Shown piece after piece: positions 41,368 through 50,964 of a stretch of DNA of 64,000 nucleotides. Under the pieces are notes generated by a model that saw only the letters and a program-made list of their open reading frames with translations, made no database searches and was not told where the DNA came from. Every line of letters begins with the position of its first letter. Positions within the stretch are counted from its first letter, which is position 1. Source of the stretch: FEN-1350 sp964386005 (lineage in GTDB: Bacteria > Planctomycetota > Phycisphaerae > Sedimentisphaerales > Anaerohalosphaeraceae). The stretch covers positions 5,243 through 69,242 of the forward strand of contig CAYLSB010000018.1 in the NCBI GenBank assembly GCA_964386005.1. The letters run 5' to 3'. A program made the position numbers and the translations under genes.

Positions 41368-42732
41368 TCATTTCAGGGGATTAATAATATATTGGTATAT
41401 TGGAAAATTGGAATCTCTCGGGATTTCATAGTCCAACGAACCATGCGACTGGATAAATAGATATGCATTTGCCCTGATACGGGCTTCTGTAACCTGTGAA
41501 TCGGACATTTGCTTAATGAGTTGATCCATCTTCAATTTTCTTGTCACATTTTGGGAGCCTGTGGTTGGATTCAATCGTTTCATTTGATCGAATACATAAT
41601 ACCATGCAAAAGACTCAATCGGGTTGTAATTTTTATTAAACTTGTATGAATATTCATCTATCAACCACTCGACACTTGTCGTGTCGGCCATCAATGCTCC
41701 AATGATACGCCTTTCCACAATGAAATCCTGCAACTTCTTCGGGGGAACAGAGTCGACATATAAATCGTGTGACGACGATTTTAATTTCTGGATTCCGGAC
41801 TCGCTGATATTGGAATTGAAAACGGATACACGATGGAGATTCTTCATTTGTTCCAATATGCCAATACTGGCATCTGTTATGGATGTTCCATCGATGGCTA
41901 AGCATTCAATTCGTGAAAAGACAGAAACCTTAATAAAATCATTATCATTCAGAGATGAATCAGAAAGGAGTAAGGTATTCAAATTCGGACAGTTAATTAA
42001 TTTCTGAAAGTTTACCGCATCAAAGTTCACTTGCCGCATACCGATTATCCGAACCTTAGGAAATCCAATTGAACCATAATGTCCGGACCATTTGGAACGT
42101 GTCCCTGAGATATTAAAGAATACTAAATTATCCATGGATGGGATAGTGGGCATATCCTTCTCCGAGAAATCATAGGGCGTTCCGAAATATTCCAGATTAG
42201 TGAACACTGAAGAAATACCCTTCCAGTCAATCTGAGAAATTGACAATGCATATAATTCTAAATGACGAAGAAAAGCCAAATCGTTTAATGGAGATAGATC
42301 AACGATTCCCTTGGCTCCACCTGCCTCCATAAGCGGAGGATCGAATCCTTCTTGAATGATGAAGCAAATCCCTTCGATGTGCTGGCCACTTTTAGAAATC
42401 TGAATGCATAAAGGCCAGTCAAAAGCAATGGGAACCGGCCCGGCAATTTGAAGTAGATTTTGATGCAATCGTTTCAAGGACTCAATTTCTTTCGGGTCTA
42501 AAAGATGAATAGCAGAAGATCCATCAATTCCCTTTTCACCGACACAACGCTTGAATGCTCCTCCATTTGGCAATACAACATCTCTCCACTTCCAAGGACC
42601 TACAGATAACCTTCCACCTTTCGGGTACTCAAGAATACTATGACAAAACAATCCATCTAAATTGTTAGATGGGTTACCCGATACGATACTCAGAGTGTAA
42701 ATTGCAGGGATTAATATTGACATTAGACTCAT
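41368..42732 (-). CDS. LRR/Sel1-like protein next to the RHS tip (possible immunity protein)
   Basis: 454 residues with AAGGAAATATA before the ATG. An N-terminal hydrophobic segment is followed by a unique region. Residues about 155-320 are irregular leucine-rich repeats (LNDLAFLRHLELYALSISQ, LNTLLLSDSSLNDNDF, LAIDGTSITDASIGIL). The C-terminus (PIESFAWYYVFDQMKRL, MSDSQVTEARIRANAYLF) resembles the last Sel1/TPR unit. Base composition is visibly AT-richer than neighbouring genes, which suggests recent transfer. Location just downstream of an RHS C-terminal tip is where cognate immunity genes sit, so that role is suggested but unproven. Confidence 0.7.
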   Translation of the reverse strand: MSLMSILIPAIYTLSIVSGNPSNNLDGLFCHSILEYPKGGRLSVGPWKWRDVVLPNGGAFKRCVGEKGIDGSSAIHLLDPKEIESLKRLHQNLLQIAGPVPIAFDWPLCIQISKSGQHIEGICFIIQEGFDPPLMEAGGAKGIVDLSPLNDLAFLRHLELYALSISQIDWKGISSVFTNLEYFGTPYDFSEKDMPTIPSMDNLVFFNISGTRSKWSGHYGSIGFPKVRIIGMRQVNFDAVNFQKLINCPNLNTLLLSDSSLNDNDFIKVSVFSRIECLAIDGTSITDASIGILEQMKNLHRVSVFNSNISESGIQKLKSSSHDLYVDSVPPKKLQDFIVERRIIGALMADTTSVEWLIDEYSYKFNKNYNPIESFAWYYVFDQMKRLNPTTGSQNVTRKLKMDQLIKQMSDSQVTEARIRANAYLFIQSHGSLDYEIPRDSNFPIYQYIINPLK

Positions 42733-42773
42733 ATTATATTTCCTTCTTGCATCGTGGTAATATTCATATCATC

Positions 42774-44311
42774 TCAGTTACGAATCATATTCGTATCGGA
42801 AAAGGGAACCCAGCCCCGAGGTGTTTCCTGGGCTATTGATCGGCCATGGCGAGTATTTAGATATCCGTTTGGTCGAACATACGTGGCATCGCCGGATACA
42901 CCTATAGTGATTTTGGGTTCTTGTTTACATTTCCATGAAATATTGACACGGAGTGTCCCTCGGGACAAAGTAGCTGGCCTTGCCGGGATATGTACATGAT
43001 CTTGAATCGACGATTTGTGTTCGTATTCCTTTTGTGCAATAGGGTTCTCATGAGTTTTTTTGTTATCCCAACGTTCACTATCCCAATATGAACGCCAGAT
43101 TGGAGGATACACCAGATATTCTTCAACGAATTGGATTTCCCCTGTAGTACAATCTGGTGAATTAAATTCCAAATGCATCAATGCCGCATAATCCATGGCT
43201 ATCCGATCTTCCATGAGCACCGGATTCTCAGAATCAGGATCAACCTCAGAGGTAACCTTATGGTGAATATGTGGATTATCAAGGTCGAATGGATTTATAA
43301 ATGAAACAATATCCTTCCCAGATTTCCACGGAATACCTGAGGAGCATAATTTAACATTCCATGATGCATTTCTTCGTTGAATTATTACTCCTGACCGAAT
43401 CGCCCTTTCTCTTACATCTGGAAAAAGAAATATACCCATGTAGGCTCCATCCATATATTCATGCTCGGTATTCCCTTTTTTCCAAAGTGGCTTATTCATG
43501 GGTTCGATTGTAAATAGGCCCCAAGGATCTCTCTTATTTATTGGATGGAATCCACAGTAAGCATAACAAGATTCACCTGGGTACACCCCCATCGGATCCT
43601 CTTGGAGGAATCGGCCGGTGAAGGGATCGGTGTAGCGATGTCGGTAATACATGATCTTGAGGTTGGCCGAGTCGAGGGAATCGAGGGTGCGGCCGGTAAA
43701 GAGGGTCGTGTTGATCGCGGACGAGCCCGTGACGACATCATCGGTCGTGAACCACAGATCGTCCGGACCGTGGTTAATGACGCTGACCGTACCGTAGGCG
43801 TTGTATTCATACCGTTCGACCGGTATCCATATTTCGTTCTCCTCATCATAGCCGATCAGCACGGCCGGGCTGTACAGGTGGTCGTGGAGGAAATAATATG
43901 TCTGGATTCCGGCCTGCGCCGGAATGACAAACGCGAGGGCCTCGTCGATATAGTTGCCGAAGATGTTCCCCCAGGCGAAATCGCCCGCGTCGTCATACTT
44001 TTCAAGCCCGGTTATTTCATAGGGTTTTGACGATACCAGGGTCATTCCTTTTCCGCCATGCTCCACGTAACCATAGATATCCTCGTTGCCCTCAAACCTG
44101 TTTTGGACGAGAAATTTTGGCCCGCCGCAAGGCCGCAGGTCGAAAGGGACCGCCCGAAACCAAAACGTCCGGGAAATATCCGGGCGTAACCTGTCAGTTG
44201 CTATTATAGCGGAAATACCGGCCCGCGTCCGCAATCGCGTCGTTGGAGTTAATCCGCCGGCCCAGGGCGTTTGAAAAAAGTCAAGCGGCAAGGGAATTAT
44301 TTTGCGGGGAT
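42774..44311 (-). pseudogene. 5'-truncated RHS protein with toxin-like C-terminal domain
   Basis: The frame contains the RHS core end: GNYIDEALAF, YYFLHDHLYSPAVLIGYDEE, RYEYNAYGTVSVI, YYRHRYTDPFTGRFLQEDPM and NKRDPWGLF. After DPWG comes a ~215-residue unique tip (EPMNKPLWKKGNTEHEY ... HGRSIAQETPRGW), AT-richer and of no recognised toxin family. Upstream of about 44110 the sequence is no longer RHS-like, and the frame merely stays open into the transketolase gene, so the 5' part is missing. It is probably non-functional as a whole, though the tip may survive as an orphan module. Confidence 0.75.
43906..43925. repeat. PAQAGIQ-type palindromic repeat inside the RHS gene
   Basis: ATTCCGGC-CTGC-GCCGGAAT is a perfect 8+8 palindrome. 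On the minus strand it is read in frame as VIPAQAGIQ, the coding signature of a small repeat spread in many bacteria. It sits where intact RHS proteins have an ordinary loop, so it is a probable in-frame insertion. Confidence 0.6.
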
Positions 44312-46333
44312 CTATCGTCCGAGAGTTTGTTTTGCCGCCGCGACGATGGCTTCCGTCGTGATCCCGAAATGCTGGAAACATTTGTTCTGCGGCGCCGAGA
44401 TTCCAAAACCCTTCATCCCAATGAAAATTCCCCGATCGCCGATATACTTGTGCCATCCCTGCTCAACACCGGCCTCGACGCCGACGCGGGCCTTGATCGA
44501 TGGCGGGATAACACTGTCTTTGTATTCCTGCGGCTGTTTTTCAAACAGTTCCCAACTGGGCATGCTGACCACCTGCGATTGAATGCCTTCGCCAGCCAGA
44601 ATCTCATGCGCTTTGATCGCCAGCGACACTTCCGAACCCGTTGCCAGAAGCAGTACATCGGGCTCTTCGTTCTTGATCAATACATACGCGCCTTTGGCGA
44701 CATTTGCCGCTGAGGGATACTTGGCCGGATCAAGCACCGGAAGATTCTGCCGGGTCAGTGCCAGCGCTACCGGCCCGCCGGTATATTCCAGCGTCCATTT
44801 CCATGCGTACGCCGTTTCGTAGGCGTCGGCCGGACGTAAAACGATCAGATTTGGGATGCAGCGCAACGAAGCCAGATGTTCGACCGGCTGATGGGTGGGA
44901 CCGTCTTCGCCGACGCCGATGCTGTCGTGGGTCCACACGAAAATCGTCGGATAATGCGAGATCGACGCAACGCGAACGGCGCCCCGCATGTAATCGCTGA
45001 ACACCATAAACGTGCCGCCATACGGCCGAAGACCCGACAGGGCAATTCCGTTCATGATCGCGCCCATCGCATGTTCTCGAATGCCGAAACGGAGGTAGCG
45101 CCCGCCACGATTGGATTTCTGGAAATCCTGTACGCCCTTGAAATGGGTGTTGTTGGATGGCGTCAGGTCCGCCGATCCGCCGATCACCAGCGGAAGATGC
45201 GGCATCAGGGCATTCAGCGTTTCGCCGGAGGCCTGGCGCGTGGCGACCGACTTGGCCGGATCGAACTTCGGAAGAAGGTTATCCACATCCACGCCAAGCT
45301 TTCCCGCCAGCATATTTCCGATTTCCGCCGCCTCCGCGGGAAATCGTTTTTCATAATCCGCAAACAGACGATCCTGCTCCTGTTGCAGCTTGCGGCCTTT
45401 CTCGGCTATGGACTTGAGATGGTCATAGACCTGCGGCGGCACATGGAACTTGGCCGCAGGATCCCATCCGAAATTCTTTTTGATCAGCGCGATCTCTTCC
45501 TCGCCCAGGGGCGCGCCATGAGCGGTATGGGTATCCTGAAAATTCGGGCTTCCGAAGCCGATGTGCGATCGAAAGGCGATCAAACTCGGACGACGCGTCT
45601 CGGCCTTGGCGTTTTCAAGGGCCTTTTCGAAAGCGACCATGTCATTGCCGTCGCCTTCGACCTTCTGAACATACCACCCGTATGCCTCGTATCGTTTGAC
45701 GCGATCTTCCGTGAAGGACAGTTCCGTATGACCATCGATGGTGATATGATTGTCGTCATAAACCACAATCAGATTATCCAGAGCAAGATGCCCCGCAAGA
45801 CTGGACGCTTCCGATGAAACGCCTTCCTGCAGGTCGCCGTCCCCGACGAAAACATAGACGTTGTAGTTGAATAAATCATATCCGTCTCGATTGAATCGAT
45901 GGGCCAGATACTTCCCCGCGATGGCCATGCCCACCGCGCTGGAGATACCTTGACCAAGCGGACCCGTGGTTAATTCCACACCCGCCGTCAATCCGTATTC
46001 AGGATGGCCTGGGGTTTTGCTCCCGAACTGCCGGAATCGTTTGATCTCATCCAGCGCAAGATCGTATCCGCATAAATGCAGCAGAGAATAAAGCAGCATG
46101 GATCCATGCCCTCCGGACAAGATGAACCGATCACGATTCATCAGCTTGGGATTGGCTGGATGATGTCGCAAATGCCGCGTCCATAGGGTATATGCCGCCG
46201 CCGCCATACCCATTGGCATTCCCGGATGGCCGCTTTTGGCTGCCTGAACACCATCAAGCGCCAAAAAACGAATTGTTTGAATGCAAAGATCGTCGATCTG
46301 AGATACGCCGCTGGTCTTTAAAGAAATCGTCAT
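44312..46333 (-). CDS. tkt: Transketolase
   Basis: 673 residues, full length. SGHPGMPMGMAAAAYTLWTR begins the thiamine-diphosphate domain. VFVGDGDLQEGVSSEASSLA followed by YDDNHITIDG is the TPP/metal motif (GDG...N). LPLVIGGSADLTPSNNT and FVWTHDSIGVGEDGPTHQP (with the conserved His) are the pyrimidine domain, and a C-terminal domain ends AAKQTLGR. The reaction moves two-carbon ketol units between sugar phosphates in the pentose phosphate pathway. Standing alone, it has a long AT-rich upstream region. Confidence 0.97.
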   Translation of the reverse strand: MTISLKTSGVSQIDDLCIQTIRFLALDGVQAAKSGHPGMPMGMAAAAYTLWTRHLRHHPANPKLMNRDRFILSGGHGSMLLYSLLHLCGYDLALDEIKRFRQFGSKTPGHPEYGLTAGVELTTGPLGQGISSAVGMAIAGKYLAHRFNRDGYDLFNYNVYVFVGDGDLQEGVSSEASSLAGHLALDNLIVVYDDNHITIDGHTELSFTEDRVKRYEAYGWYVQKVEGDGNDMVAFEKALENAKAETRRPSLIAFRSHIGFGSPNFQDTHTAHGAPLGEEEIALIKKNFGWDPAAKFHVPPQVYDHLKSIAEKGRKLQQEQDRLFADYEKRFPAEAAEIGNMLAGKLGVDVDNLLPKFDPAKSVATRQASGETLNALMPHLPLVIGGSADLTPSNNTHFKGVQDFQKSNRGGRYLRFGIREHAMGAIMNGIALSGLRPYGGTFMVFSDYMRGAVRVASISHYPTIFVWTHDSIGVGEDGPTHQPVEHLASLRCIPNLIVLRPADAYETAYAWKWTLEYTGGPVALALTRQNLPVLDPAKYPSAANVAKGAYVLIKNEEPDVLLLATGSEVSLAIKAHEILAGEGIQSQVVSMPSWELFEKQPQEYKDSVIPPSIKARVGVEAGVEQGWHKYIGDRGIFIGMKGFGISAPQNKCFQHFGITTEAIVAAAKQTLGR

Positions 46334-46760
46334 ACCATAATTCCTGTTTTTATAAATAGTTATGCGATTACCACAATCGCATCCGAATGACGGAATCCAC
46401 CGTTACGATTAGCCGGGCAGAATACGAAAAAACAGAATATTATGCAAGGGGGGATTTTGATTTTATGCAACTCCGAACTCCACTCAGACGTCTAATAATG
46501 TAATTCATCAGCCAATGGATCGAGAGGCAGGATGGATCGGTATTCAGACGAAACGAATCGAGTTGATAGGAAAATCATGATTGAATAGCTTATTGTATAA
46601 TTACAAAATCTTATAATTTCCCGACTAAACCTAACAGATAAAACAACGTAATCTACTTATAAGTGATTGAAAATAAATGGTTTACGAAATATTGATTCCA
46701 ATTGGCCATCATATGGCACCGATAATCTCATTGGTTTGGCATTGACTTCCGGAGATAAAT
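46334..46760. other. AT-rich divergent spacer
   Basis: 427 bases between the divergent tkt and folC genes. It is strongly AT-rich at 46560-46700 and should contain both promoters, but no well-matched -35/-10 pair could be singled out. No ORF of interest. Confidence 0.5.
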
Positions 46761-48203
46761 TTGATACAGTACCGGCCTATGGCAACGATAAAGAAACTCA
46801 AAGAAAAAACTCGAAGTAAAAACTCCTCCTTCGAATCGGTCAAGCGAACCGCTGTCTTTCGTACATATCCACAGGCGATGAAATATCTGTTCGAAAGAAC
46901 CGATTACGAAAAGCAGCAAAAACTCCGTTATAACGTTACCACGTTTGATCTCGAACGAATGCACCGGCTTTTAAAATCGCTGGGAAATCCACAAAATAAA
47001 ACGCGGATGATCCATATTGCCGGAACGAAAGGCAAGGGTTCGACGGCCACGATGCTGGCCAGAATGCTTCAGGCCAACGGGTACAAAGTCGGACTTTACA
47101 CGTCCCCGCATGTGACCACCCTGCATGAACGAATCGTGGTCGATTCTCAGATGATCAGCGACAAGGAAATGCTCGGTCTGATCAATCGAGTCCATCCGAT
47201 TATCGAAAAGCTGAGCCACGGCAATGCTGCCCCGACTTTCTTCGAAATCATGACGGCTATGGCCTTTATGTATTTCGCGGATCGCAAGGTGGATGCGGCC
47301 GTCATTGAAACCGGCCTGGGTGGGCGACTGGACAGCACCAACGTGATCGAACCGATCCTCGTCGGCATCACCAGCATTAGCATCGACCATCAAAACCTGC
47401 TCGGAGACGATATCTCCAGCATTGCAAAAGAAAAGGCCGGAGTCATTAAGGAAGGCGTTCCCGTCGTTACCGTACCGCAGGATCAACGTGCGATGAAGGT
47501 CCTCAAACGCCACGCCGTCGAAATGAACTCCCCACTGGTCGTCACCGGCCGGGATGTCGATTTTTCGTATCGTTTCGAGTCCTCCCGCGAACATGGACCG
47601 CATACGCGGATCTGTGTGACCACCCCGACAAGCCGCTTTGAACATTTGCGGGTTCCCCTTCCCGGGGAACACCAGGCCATTAACTGTGGTCTGGCTTTAA
47701 CCATGCTCGATCAGCTCAAATCGCTCGGATATAAAATTGAGGATAACAAAGCCATTGAGGGTCTCTCCATGGTCCGAATGATCGGACGCATGGAAATTAT
47801 CAGCCATGACCCCCATATCCTCGTCGATGCCGCCCATAATGCCGCCAGCATCCGCGCCCTCATTCAGGCCATTGGACAACATGTACCGTATGATTCCATG
47901 ATTATCATTTTTGGATGCAATGGTGATAAAGATGTCCGTGGAATGCTCGAACAGCTTCAATTCGGCGCCGACAAAGTGATATTCACCCGAAGCAATTCGC
48001 CCAAGGCCGTATTTCCGCACGATCTGGCCGAGATGTACACGGAAATCTGCGGCAAGATGTGCCAGACCGCGATGAGTCTTCGAGAGGCCATGCAGATCGC
48101 TCGAAGCGCGATCACCCGCGAAGATCTGATCTGTGTAACCGGAAGCTTCTATCTGGTCGGACAGGCCAAGGAACAGATTCGGACGCTGATTGGCGGACAA
48201 TAA
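46761..48203 (+). CDS. folC: Folylpolyglutamate/dihydrofolate synthase
   Basis: 480 residues. The TTG start at 46761 is favoured because GGAG stands six bases before it; the ATG at 46779 has no ribosome site. MIHIAGTKGKGSTATMLARM is the Mur-ligase-type P-loop, and YTSPHVTTLHERIVVD, ETGLGGRLDSTNVI and ILVDAAHNAASIRAL are the other FolC blocks. It adds glutamate to (dihydro)folate using ATP. An N-terminal ~40-residue basic extension (KKLKEKTRSKNSSFESVK) is longer than usual. Confidence 0.95.
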   Translation: MIQYRPMATIKKLKEKTRSKNSSFESVKRTAVFRTYPQAMKYLFERTDYEKQQKLRYNVTTFDLERMHRLLKSLGNPQNKTRMIHIAGTKGKGSTATMLARMLQANGYKVGLYTSPHVTTLHERIVVDSQMISDKEMLGLINRVHPIIEKLSHGNAAPTFFEIMTAMAFMYFADRKVDAAVIETGLGGRLDSTNVIEPILVGITSISIDHQNLLGDDISSIAKEKAGVIKEGVPVVTVPQDQRAMKVLKRHAVEMNSPLVVTGRDVDFSYRFESSREHGPHTRICVTTPTSRFEHLRVPLPGEHQAINCGLALTMLDQLKSLGYKIEDNKAIEGLSMVRMIGRMEIISHDPHILVDAAHNAASIRALIQAIGQHVPYDSMIIIFGCNGDKDVRGMLEQLQFGADKVIFTRSNSPKAVFPHDLAEMYTEICGKMCQTAMSLREAMQIARSAITREDLICVTGSFYLVGQAKEQIRTLIGGQ

Positions 48204-48383
48204 TTTTTTTTCCGCAAATCCCATCGTTTGGGTTACCCCGTAGATTTTCTTTATGGGAATTATATCTTTTTGTATTTTCGTAACTTAGAGTCTATTGATT
48301 TCATTGCTCTCGGTCATTTTTTCTCCCAAATGTTCTCGAATCATTGAATTGCTTTGATGGCACAAAAAAACCTGAAATTTTTC

Positions 48384-48411
48384 TTGCCCTCTTGGCGTCG
48401 TTGTCTACAAT
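48384..48411 (+). promoter_or_regulatory. Possible promoter of the barrel-protein gene
   Basis: In the 345-bp spacer 48204-48548, TTGCCC (48384-48389), 16 bases and TACAAT (48406-48411) could drive the downstream gene with a leader of about 130 bases. The -35 is poor. Nothing else was recognised in the spacer. Confidence 0.3.
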
Positions 48412-48548
48412 TAGCTCGGATGGCACATTTTCAGGGTTTGTCTGTGAGTGCGCCATTTAACCATACACGGAAGTTTAATGAAGAAAGGGAAGTCAGTCAG
48501 CTTGATATGACCCCGATAATACACTTTTTCAACAAGGAGAAAAACAAA

Positions 48549-49331
48549 ATGAAGAAAGTAACAATGGTAGCAATGGTGTTGTTTGCGGCCGGAATGGCGA
48601 TGGCTGCGGAAGACAAGCTGGGTGTGGATGTGGATCTCGCGTGGGCCAGTAAGTACATTTGGCGCGGTTTTGATGCCGGCGACAACAAGGCCGCTTTCCA
48701 GCCGAGTATCAACTTTGATCTGTACGGCAGCGGCTTTAGCACCAAGGTCTGGGGAACCTGGCTGGGCGGCCCGACCAATGGTGATGAAGCGGAAAATCCG
48801 ACCGAAAAACTGGAATACAGCATTACGTATGCCAATAGCGTGAACAAGGGCGATACGATGCAGGCGGATTACGCATTAACCTACACCTACGCCGATTACT
48901 ATACCACGTCGTCGTCCGATTTTGATTACCAGGACCTTGCCCTGTCCTTCGCATGGCCCAAAGTATTCGGGGGTGATTTTGTCCCTCATTACACCATCGC
49001 CTATAGCTGGTCCGGACGCCCCGGCCCGACCACGGGCTGGCTGAACAGCGGCTCGGAAGGATTTGTTCACATCCCCGGTTTGGATTACAACTTCAAGGTC
49101 TGCGATCAACCCTATACCTTAAGTGCCAATGCGATCTTTAATGATGGCACCTACCGCGAAGACGTCGATCACGATTGGTGCGCGATCGTGTGGGGTCTGT
49201 CAACCTCGTTCAAGTGCCCCATGACGGGCGCCAAGGTGGTTCCGGGCCTGTACTACCAGACCTCCATGGATAAATCCGTGAATGAGAATGACGAGTTCTG
49301 GACGACCATCTCCTACAAGCTCAGCTTCTAA
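48549..49331 (+). CDS. Outer-membrane beta-barrel protein (TorF/Gcw_chp-like)
   Basis: ATG 48549 has AAGGAG nine bases upstream; the long upstream open frame is not coding. The 260-residue product has a signal peptide ending AAGMAMAAED. Alternating strands with aromatic belts follow (LGVDVDLAWASKYIWRGFDA, YALTYTYADYYTT, VVPGLYYQTSMD) and a terminal Phe (TISYKLSF), as in outer-membrane barrels. The N-terminal SKYIWRGF pattern is typical of the Gcw_chp/TIGR02001 putative porins. Strong ribosome site and terminator suggest high expression. The terminal-Phe signal supports a Gram-negative-type outer membrane. Confidence 0.8.
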   Translation: MKKVTMVAMVLFAAGMAMAAEDKLGVDVDLAWASKYIWRGFDAGDNKAAFQPSINFDLYGSGFSTKVWGTWLGGPTNGDEAENPTEKLEYSITYANSVNKGDTMQADYALTYTYADYYTTSSSDFDYQDLALSFAWPKVFGGDFVPHYTIAYSWSGRPGPTTGWLNSGSEGFVHIPGLDYNFKVCDQPYTLSANAIFNDGTYREDVDHDWCAIVWGLSTSFKCPMTGAKVVPGLYYQTSMDKSVNENDEFWTTISYKLSF

Positions 49332-49360
49332 GAGTTCTAAGAGATTGATGGATTCAACGA

Positions 49361-49391
49361 AAAAGGCCGGTTTTGAAACCGGCCTTTTTTT
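49361..49391. terminator. Strong rho-independent terminator
   Basis: AAAAGGCCGGTTT (49361-49373) and AAACCGGCCTTTT (49376-49388) form a perfect 13-base stem with a 2-base gap, followed by more T on the + strand. It should work in both directions. Confidence 0.85.
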
Positions 49392-49490
49392 CGTCTTCGA
49401 TTCCCGCATATCTTCAGTCGAATGCCGTTCAAGTCCTGAATCGGATGATTCGATCATCGAAGGATCGTCCACAACGTCTTGCCGCGGCGA

Positions 49491-50147
49491 TCAACCCAAA
49501 TAGATTTCCATCTTTCCGGTCCCGGCCGTCGCATGCAGCCCCTGGATAAATTCCGCCGAATGGAAATGCTTTCGCGGATTAAACTGATAATGAAGCGATA
49601 CCCTTCCATCCATCACCGAGAGCGTCTTGAGACTCACGTGATCCAGCCGCTCGCCGAGAAAACGGGTCAATGATTCATGGGCTTGATCATAGTCCGTCCG
49701 ATCCACCGAAATCATCAGGTTCGCATAGCGCCGAAGGCACAGCCGGTTCCGCAGAAAGTGCTGCGCCGTCAAAGCGATCAGCGCCGCCGCGAACAGCATG
49801 ACCACAATCAGATACGTTCCGGTCGCGATCCCGATCGACGAGGCGATCAACAGCAATAAAAATCCGATCTCCGCCGAGTCCTTCACCGGGGTTCGAAACC
49901 GCACGAACGACAGCGCCCCCAGCAATCCCAGCGATAGGGGAATCGAACTTTGAATCCCCAAAAACAGCGCCGTGATCGCGGGCCCGCCCAGCAGAAACGC
50001 GCGATCCACACCGGCCCCGATCGTCCGCGAGCCATAGAATATATGATACATAAGATACACAATAACTGAAGCCGCCAGCGAAATCCCGATGGCGATACCG
50101 ACTTGGGTTACATTCAAATCCAGACTTTTCAACTGCGCCAGCAACAT
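49491..50147 (-). CDS. DUF4956 membrane protein
   Basis: 218 residues from ATG 50147, with AGGAG eight bases upstream. There are four hydrophobic segments (QVGIAIGISLAASVIVYLMY, LGLLGALSFVRFRTPVKDSA, ASSIGIATGTYLIVVM). The RFRTPVKDSAE and G-L-L-L signatures are those of DUF4956, followed by a soluble C-terminal domain. This family is regularly found beside VTC polyphosphate-polymerase-like proteins and CotH, exactly as here. Last gene of a three-gene operon. Confidence 0.88.
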   Translation of the reverse strand: MLLAQLKSLDLNVTQVGIAIGISLAASVIVYLMYHIFYGSRTIGAGVDRAFLLGGPAITALFLGIQSSIPLSLGLLGALSFVRFRTPVKDSAEIGFLLLLIASSIGIATGTYLIVVMLFAAALIALTAQHFLRNRLCLRRYANLMISVDRTDYDQAHESLTRFLGERLDHVSLKTLSVMDGRVSLHYQFNPRKHFHSAEFIQGLHATAGTGKMEIYLG

Positions 50148-50157
50148 ACGATTTCTC

Positions 50158-50964
50158 CTAGAACAAGGTTTCATTCAATACCATGGGGCGTTCCATTCGT
50201 CCGCTCGGCCGCATTCGTCCGGCCGTGCCGCATCCTTCCAGAATCGCCGACACGCACGTCGCGTATTTCGAATACCGGCTCCAATCCGTCCCCAGACTCC
50301 GGATTGATCCCAGCGTCTCCGGAATATCCGCCGATCGTCCCTTGATCTCAATCACGCCGCCCTCCATTCGCGCCGATCCCTCGCGACCGTACAATGGCGA
50401 CACCGCCGTCGCCCGAATGTCCCAGTCCAGCGAGACTCGGGCCCCTGTGGCGATATCCACAAAACGCAACCGCTGATACGACAGGCGCATCACCGGCTCC
50501 AGCCGATTCCGCGGAAAATATCCAAACTCCGCCAGCGACGTCGCCACCCTGTCGTACGGCAGAATGCCCTCGCGCAGCGCATTCGGGCTTACCCGTTTCG
50601 ATTCGACGAGGTGCCTCGTGCGATGCTTGGTTCCCGCGTAACCCTTACGACATTTTAGCTCAACATACACCCAAAAATCCGACCCGACCGCAGGATCGTC
50701 ATACCAGCGAATCCGGACCTTGCGACGACTGTGAACGCCCTGCTCGGACTCGTCATACAATTCCAGATCGGGGGTATCATAATACACCGACGTAATGGTT
50801 CCCCTCGGATACTGCACATCCCGACGACAGCAATGGGATAACAGATGCGCGGCGAAATCGATTTTTGATGGATCCAGATAAAACTTCCGTTCGAATCGTT
50901 CCGTCGGACCATTTCCTTTGATCTCGGGCCGATTCACCGAAAAAAGATCCGGCCATTTTATCAT
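50158..50964 (-). CDS. VTC-domain protein (polyphosphate polymerase-like)
   Basis: 268 residues from ATG 50964, which overlaps the CotH stop (ATGA) and has GGGGGG upstream. RFERKFYLDPSKI, TITSVYYDTPDLELYDES, HSRRKVRIRWYDD and VYVELKCRKGYAGTKHRT are the basic/acidic tunnel residues of the VTC/triphosphate-tunnel-metalloenzyme fold (ExRK, KxRxRxY, ExK). Eukaryotic VTC4 makes polyphosphate. The bacterial homologues sit with DUF4956/CotH, and their product is not settled. Confidence 0.88.
   Translation of the reverse strand: MIKWPDLFSVNRPEIKGNGPTERFERKFYLDPSKIDFAAHLLSHCCRRDVQYPRGTITSVYYDTPDLELYDESEQGVHSRRKVRIRWYDDPAVGSDFWVYVELKCRKGYAGTKHRTRHLVESKRVSPNALREGILPYDRVATSLAEFGYFPRNRLEPVMRLSYQRLRFVDIATGARVSLDWDIRATAVSPLYGREGSARMEGGVIEIKGRSADIPETLGSIRSLGTDWSRYSKYATCVSAILEGCGTAGRMRPSGRMERPMVLNETLF

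Noticed and set aside
44312..44456. RHS frame extending into transketolase
   Set aside because: The frame merely stays open; its sequence there is antisense-free overlap with tkt codons and bears no RHS motifs.
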